Shown: in pieces, positions 4,911-7,995 of the stretch
Layout of the letters: every line of letters starts with the position of its first letter
Numbering within the stretch: position 1 is the stretch's first letter
Source: an uncultured Collinsella sp.
GTDB lineage: Bacteria; Actinomycetota; Coriobacteriia; Coriobacteriales; Coriobacteriaceae
NCBI GenBank assembly: GCA_902478985.1
Contig: CABSNH010000072.1
Span: 1 to 7,995 of the forward strand
Length of the DNA stretch: 7,995 nucleotides
Direction of reading: 5' to 3'
Position numbers and translations under genes: made by a program
The notes under the pieces: model-generated
Database searches by the model: none
Seen by the model: only the letters and a program-made list of their open reading frames with translations
What the model was told of the DNA's origin: nothing

Positions 4911-6245
4911 TTAATCCTCCATGCCGAGGTCGATCGTCGTTCCTTCGAACACCTTGTTGACGGTGCGGACGGCGCACATCTTGCCACACATGGTGCAAGT
5001 GCCCTCGGTGGCGGCGGGGGATTCCTCGTAGCGCTTCTTACCGGTGACCGGGTCGAGAGCGCACTTCCACATGGCGTCCCAGTCGAGCTTGCGGCGTGCC
5101 TGGCCCATCTTGTCATCCATGTCGCGGGCGTGCGGCACCTTCTTGGCGATGTCGGCGGCGTGTGCGGCGATCTTGGTGGCCATGAGGCCATCGAGCACGT
5201 CCTGGGCGTTGGGCAGGCACAGGTGCTCGGCCGGCGTCACGTAGCACAGGAAGTCGGCACCGGAGCTGGCGGAGATGGCGCCGCCGATGGCAGCGGTGAT
5301 GTGGTCGTAACCCACGCCGATATCGGTCACCAGCGGCCCGAGCACATAGAACGGGGCATTGTGGCATAGGCGCTTCTGCAGTTTCATGTTGGCGGCGATC
5401 TCGTCGAGTGCCATGTGACCCGGGCCCTCGACCATGACCTGGACGCCGGCGGCCCAAGCGCGCTTGCACAGCTTGCCCAGCTCGATCATCTCGGCGGTCT
5501 CGGTTGCGTCGTTGGAGTCGTAGAGGCAGCCCGGGCGGCAGGAGTCGCCGAGCGAGATCGTCACGTCGTATTCGTGACAGATCTCGAGCACCTCGTCGTA
5601 GAACTCGTAGAAGGGGTTCTCGTTACCGGTGACTTCCATCCAGCCAAACAGCAGCGAGCCGCCGCGACTGACGATGTTCATGAGGCGGCCGGTCTCCTTA
5701 AAGGTTTTGATGACCGACTTGTTGATGCCGCAGTGGATGGTCATAAAGTCCACGCCGTCCTTGGCATGAGCGCGCACGACCTCGAGCAGATCGTCCTTGG
5801 TGAGCTTGACCAGCGGCTTTTCCATGTAGCCGATGGCGTCATACATGGGGACGGTGCCCACCATAAGCGGCGTCTCGTCGATGAGCTGCTGGCGGAACTG
5901 GCGCGTCTTGCCCGAGTTGGAGAGGTCCATGATGGCGTCGGCGCCAAAGTCCTCGGCGATCTTGACCTTCTTCCACTCCTCGGCGGCATCGGCCTTGTCG
6001 CCCGAGATGCCCAGGTTGACGTTGACCTTGGTGGACAGGCCCTCGCCGACACCAAAGGCGCGCATGCCCTTTTTGATATGCACGATGTTGGCGGGAATGG
6101 CGATGCGGCCGTCTGCCACGCGCTCGCGGATGTACTCGGGGTCGCGATGCTCGCGCTCGGCAACCTCCTTCATCTGCGGCGTGATCTGCCCGGCGCGGGC
6201 GAAGTCGATTTGCGTGACGAGCTTGGGCTCGGTCTGTGTGCTCAT
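4911..6245 (-). CDS. thiC: Phosphomethylpyrimidine synthase (radical SAM)
   Basis: ThiC converts 5-aminoimidazole ribotide to HMP-phosphate by a radical S-adenosylmethionine rearrangement, the committed step of thiamine pyrimidine synthesis. The 444-residue product is the short form lacking the long N-terminal extension of E. coli ThiC. Diagnostic segments: NVNLGISGDK (75-84), ADAIMDLSNSGKT (102-114), TVPMYDAI (131-138), FMTIHCGI (167-174), VSRGGSLL (192-199), SLGDSCRPGC (231-240), MVEGPGHM (271-278), GPLVTDIGVGYDHIT (303-317) and the C-terminal cluster cysteines 417, 420 and 424. I chose the ATG at 6245 because AAGGGAG lies eight bases upstream; an in-frame ATG at 6269 falls inside the riboswitch core. 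The riboswitch makes ThiC much likelier than its relative BzaF. ThiD downstream uses its product. Confidence 0.96.
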   Translation of the reverse strand: MSTQTEPKLVTQIDFARAGQITPQMKEVAEREHRDPEYIRERVADGRIAIPANIVHIKKGMRAFGVGEGLSTKVNVNLGISGDKADAAEEWKKVKIAEDFGADAIMDLSNSGKTRQFRQQLIDETPLMVGTVPMYDAIGYMEKPLVKLTKDDLLEVVRAHAKDGVDFMTIHCGINKSVIKTFKETGRLMNIVSRGGSLLFGWMEVTGNENPFYEFYDEVLEICHEYDVTISLGDSCRPGCLYDSNDATETAEMIELGKLCKRAWAAGVQVMVEGPGHMALDEIAANMKLQKRLCHNAPFYVLGPLVTDIGVGYDHITAAIGGAISASSGADFLCYVTPAEHLCLPNAQDVLDGLMATKIAAHAADIAKKVPHARDMDDKMGQARRKLDWDAMWKCALDPVTGKKRYEESPAATEGTCTMCGKMCAVRTVNKVFEGTTIDLGMED

Positions 6246-6254
6246 TGGCACGGC

Positions 6255-6344
6255 TCCCTTCGTTGGCATTACCCATATCAGGTTTGCGGGTCAGGGCGGG
6301 CGCGCCCAGTCTCAGCCTACCGTCTTGTCCTGCAAGCTCCCCGT
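6255..6344 (-). promoter_or_regulatory. TPP riboswitch (THI element) controlling thiC
   Basis: Read on the minus strand, the conserved TPP aptamer blocks occur in order: ACGGGGAGC (6344-6336), GGCTGAGAC (6317-6309), GACCC (6293-6289), AACCTGAT (6284-6277), then GGGTAATGCCAACG and AAGGGAG (6260-6254). Thiamine pyrophosphate binding should lower thiC expression. The last block lies eight bases before the thiC ATG and is its only good Shine-Dalgarno sequence. No separate terminator hairpin fits between aptamer and start codon, so control by blocking translation initiation is the simplest reading. Confidence 0.96.
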
Positions 6345-6360
6345 TTATGTGGTGGGCTCA

Positions 6361-6389
6361 AGTATAGCCTGAATGGGTACGATTGACGC
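6361..6389 (-). promoter_or_regulatory. Candidate promoter of the riboswitch-thiC transcript
   Basis: On the minus strand a -10 TATACT (6366-6361, five of six) is preceded at 17 bases by GCGTCA (6389-6384, three of six). Transcription would start around 6354, about ten bases before the first conserved riboswitch block, which is a natural fit. Confidence 0.55.
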
Positions 6390-6411
6390 GATGAGCATGC
6401 CCGTGGGGAGG
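6378..6411 (+). promoter_or_regulatory. Shine-Dalgarno and weak promoter candidate for the membrane-protein gene
   Basis: GGGGAGG (6405-6411) lies five bases before the ATG at 6417 and fixes that start well. A possible -10, TACGAT (6378-6383, four of six), would place transcription start near 6390, but no good -35 lies upstream. This -10 falls within the thiC promoter on the other strand, so the two divergent promoters would overlap. Confidence 0.35.
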
Positions 6412-6416
6412 CGAAC

Positions 6417-6932
6417 ATGGAAGACAAGCATCTATATCGAGAGACGCAATGGGATGTGTCGGCCGAGGAGGGCCGTGCCCATCATGGGCTGGTCGCAATT
6501 GGTTTTGCGATCCTTGTCGTGATGGCGATCGCCTGTTGTATCTGGACGTTTGGCGGGCGTGGGGGAGCTGCCTGGGCGTTTGAGGCGGACGATAGCCTGC
6601 CGATCATGACAGTGAAGGTCACGGGCGGCAATACCGTTGCCGCGCCGGGCGATTATTGGTACCCGCGCGATGAGTTTGTGCAGTTGCAGCTGAGTGGTGG
6701 GTCCATTCCAGGTGAAGAAATCGAACGCGTGACGTTTGACGCGACGCTCAAAACGCTGACGGTGAAGCTCAAAGATCAAGGGGATGTGCCCACGACCATG
6801 GATATCGCCTTGACGGAATGGCGTCTGGAGCCTCCGACGGGTGTTGCGGTGTCCGAGGTCGAGCACGTCAAGATTGCCTATCAGGACGGTTCGACAAATG
6901 AAATTGCCAAAGCCGACGGCTTGGCGGAATAG
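6417..6932 (+). CDS. Unrecognised membrane-anchored or exported protein
   Basis: A 171-residue protein of no family I recognise. A hydrophilic N-terminus (1-23) precedes one hydrophobic helix (about 24-44, LVAIGFAILVVMAIACCIWTF), then GGRGGAAWAFEADDS, where an alanine-rich AWA could be a cleavage site. The remaining 115 residues look beta-rich and acidic, with alternating patterns such as VTFDATLKTLTVKLKDQ and VEHVKIAYQDGS, suggesting a small extracytoplasmic beta domain. The Shine-Dalgarno sequence is strong. The gene diverges from thiC, with both promoters within about 60 bases, and converges with yaaA 40 bases away, so it is probably a single-gene unit. There is no evidence for a thiamine role beyond adjacency; no thiamine-transporter features are present. 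Confidence 0.82.
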   Translation: MEDKHLYRETQWDVSAEEGRAHHGLVAIGFAILVVMAIACCIWTFGGRGGAAWAFEADDSLPIMTVKVTGGNTVAAPGDYWYPRDEFVQLQLSGGSIPGEEIERVTFDATLKTLTVKLKDQGDVPTTMDIALTEWRLEPPTGVAVSEVEHVKIAYQDGSTNEIAKADGLAE

Positions 6933-6938
6933 ACGCCG

Positions 6939-6948
6939 TGCCTAGGCA
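6939..6948. repeat. 10-bp palindrome between two convergent genes
   Basis: TGCCTAGGCA is a perfect palindrome in the 40-base space between the convergent stops. It is too short and lacks a T-run to serve as a clear terminator on either strand. It also contains CCTAGG, a rare restriction-type palindrome. Confidence 0.3.
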
Positions 6949-6972
6949 GCACATTCAAAAGTAGCGGTGGTT

Positions 6973-7782
6973 CTACAAGGTCTGTTCGTTCAGGAAGACC
7001 AAAGTGTTTTTATTTGAAAGCTCGGGAAGGTGACGATAGCCAACGTCGAACGCGGTGAGCCCGCTTACATCCTCGAGCTTGTTTTCCGCCATCCAGCGCA
7101 CCATGGAGCCGCGTGCCTTTTTGCTGGCGGTCGATCGCTGGATGGGCTTGCCGTTGCGGACACCTTCGCCAAAGAGACAAGTGACGGTTGTGGCGTCGCC
7201 TGCGAGATGGGGTAGAACGGCCTTGGCGTACTCCACGCTGGCAAGGTTGACGACCGTGGTGTTGGAGCCGGTCGGCGCAATGGCGCATGCAAGTTTGTCG
7301 CCCCAAAACGCATAGAGGTCTCGGGCATCGTCGACGGAGAGCTTCGCTCCCATTTCGAGCCGATAGGGCGACACGCCGTGGAAGGGGCGCACGCATCCAT
7401 AGAGTCCCGAGAGGATCCAGAGATGGCTTTGCAGCCAGTCGAGCTGTGCGGCATCCATGACCTCGGGCGCCATGCTTTGGTATTGGATGCCGTGGTAGGA
7501 CATGACGGCAGGGGAGAGGTGACGGGCGAGTGCGGGATTGTCGAGATCGCCGTTTTTCAGGATGGGCCCGAACTCATGCAGGGTGTTGAGACAAGGCCCC
7601 AGCAGTTTGTCGCTCACGTTCCATAGCGCCTGCAGGCCGCCGCTACCTTCATTTCGTTCGATATCTAGCAGCGCGCGGTGGAGGCGAGCCGCCTCGTGCA
7701 CAAAAGGTGGAACGCCCAGGACTTCAAAAGCATCTTGGGCCGCGCGCATTTGCTTGGCGGGCGAAATGATGACCTGCAACAT
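6973..7782 (-). CDS. yaaA: Peroxide stress protein YaaA (DUF328/UPF0246)
   Basis: YaaA-family protein. In E. coli, YaaA limits intracellular free iron during hydrogen peroxide stress and so reduces Fenton damage; the biochemical mechanism is not settled, and a DNA-binding fold has been reported. The 269-residue length is typical. Family motifs: N-terminal VIISPAKQM (4-12), HLWILSGLYGCVRPFHG (120-136), SPYRLEMGAKL (138-148), LYAFWGDKL (156-164), VVNLASVEYAKAV (177-189), and the basic SKKARGSMVRW (220-230). The ATG is preceded by AGAGGAGAA at good spacing. The M18 terminator ends only about 15 bases upstream of the start, leaving almost no room for a separate promoter. In an anaerobe such as Collinsella an iron/peroxide protective role would suit transient oxygen exposure, but that is inference. 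Confidence 0.95.
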   Translation of the reverse strand: MLQVIISPAKQMRAAQDAFEVLGVPPFVHEAARLHRALLDIERNEGSGGLQALWNVSDKLLGPCLNTLHEFGPILKNGDLDNPALARHLSPAVMSYHGIQYQSMAPEVMDAAQLDWLQSHLWILSGLYGCVRPFHGVSPYRLEMGAKLSVDDARDLYAFWGDKLACAIAPTGSNTTVVNLASVEYAKAVLPHLAGDATTVTCLFGEGVRNGKPIQRSTASKKARGSMVRWMAENKLEDVSGLTAFDVGYRHLPELSNKNTLVFLNEQTL

Positions 7783-7797
7783 GGATTCTCCTCTGCC

Positions 7798-7872
7798 AAA
7801 AAAGAAGTTGCGGTGGAATAGTTCTTGTTCGACCTGTCTAAAGGGCTATTTGGGAACTATTTCACCGCAACT
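7798..7872 (-). terminator. Long-armed Rho-independent terminator after the M18 gene
   Basis: Read on the minus strand, AGTTGCGGTGAAATAGTTC (7872-7854) and its partner GAACTATTCCACCGCAACT (7824-7806) pair at 18 of 19 positions around a 29-base loop, then run directly into TTCTTTTTT (7806-7798). The order stem then T-run after the M18 stop supports termination of that gene. The stem and loop are longer than an ordinary terminator, so the element may also be a dispersed genomic repeat. Confidence 0.78.
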
Positions 7873-7885
7873 GATGAGGGGTTGG

Positions 7886-7995
7886 TTAGGCGCGCTCGAG
7901 GAAGGCCTTGTAGCCGCGGTAGGCCTCGTAGATGTCGGCTTTGTTGGCGACCTCCCACAGGGCGTGCATGGACAGGACGGCAACGCCGGAGTCGA
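7886..7995 (-). CDS. M18-family aminopeptidase, C-terminal end (partial)
   Basis: The last 36 codons of a gene entering from the right edge. The reading DSGVAVLSMHALWEVANKAD, followed by IYEAYRGYKAFLERA and a TAA stop, matches the C-terminus of M18 (aspartyl aminopeptidase-like) zinc peptidases as I know them. The histidine of SMHALWE corresponds to the late zinc-ligand histidine of the family, and the DxYEAY-GYxAFL end is characteristic. These cytosolic metallopeptidases remove N-terminal, often acidic, residues from peptides. The more usual residue at the SMHAL leucine is proline, as I remember it. A 19-base-arm terminator follows the stop. Only the tail is visible, so the specific subfamily and gene symbol are not assigned. 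Confidence 0.82.
   Translation of the reverse strand, partial: DSGVAVLSMHALWEVANKADIYEAYRGYKAFLERA

Noticed and set aside
5415..6386. A 323-codon plus-strand open frame opposite thiC
   Set aside because: It is the antisense shadow of a highly conserved enzyme and runs through the riboswitch; composition is low-complexity Asp/Val/His/Leu typical of such shadows.
1..7995. CRISPR array, tRNA or rRNA gene
   Set aside because: No regularly spaced direct repeats and no cloverleaf or rRNA-like segments were seen in reading the window; no tRNA marks the junction either.

Overview
The window looks like chromosomal DNA from a high-GC, anaerobic gut actinobacterium of the class Coriobacteriia, most likely Collinsella or a close relative. 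This is judged from GC-rich codon use, the style of the prophage amidase endolysin and r1t-type holin, a short-form ThiC, and the mix of TPP-riboswitch thiC, thiD, yaaA and an M18 aminopeptidase. The genus is an inference from recalled sequence style and was not tested by any search.

Left part (1-3736), phage-derived: a tyrosine integrase on the minus strand lies back to back with a tight plus-strand cassette. The cassette encodes two related tail-type proteins with chitin-binding-like (CBM5/12-like) modules, a small one-helix membrane protein, an r1t-type holin, a zinc amidase endolysin with an SH3-like C-terminus, and a small exported protein resembling DUF6440. Genes are separated by 1 to 13 bases, nearly all have clear Shine-Dalgarno sequences, and the cassette ends in a strong GC-rich hairpin terminator (3706-3736). 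The 97 bases between the integrase and the first cassette gene contain a nested inverted repeat (944-992). The cassette would plausibly supply receptor or cell-wall binding, membrane permeabilisation and wall digestion at the end of a lytic cycle. Whether the phage is intact cannot be judged, because no head, packaging, replication or repressor gene lies in view.

The junction (3737-3902) carries no gene and probably contains the prophage/host boundary, but no convincing att direct repeat is visible.

Right part (3903-7995), host: thiD and thiC lie on the minus strand, thiC first. They make and phosphorylate the HMP (pyrimidine) half of thiamine. thiC is preceded by a clear TPP riboswitch whose final conserved segment also serves as the thiC Shine-Dalgarno sequence. 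The 177-base thiC-thiD gap contains a hairpin and a perfect TATAAT, suggesting that thiD also has its own promoter. Divergent from thiC is an unrecognised membrane-anchored protein. It converges with yaaA (peroxide-stress protein), and upstream of yaaA lies the 3' end of an M18 aminopeptidase gene, followed by a terminator with 19-base arms.

No tRNA, rRNA, CRISPR array, insertion sequence or diversity-generating retroelement was seen. The least explained structures are the integrase/lysis-cassette arrangement with its nested inverted repeat, the junction inverted repeat, and the long-armed hairpin beside yaaA.
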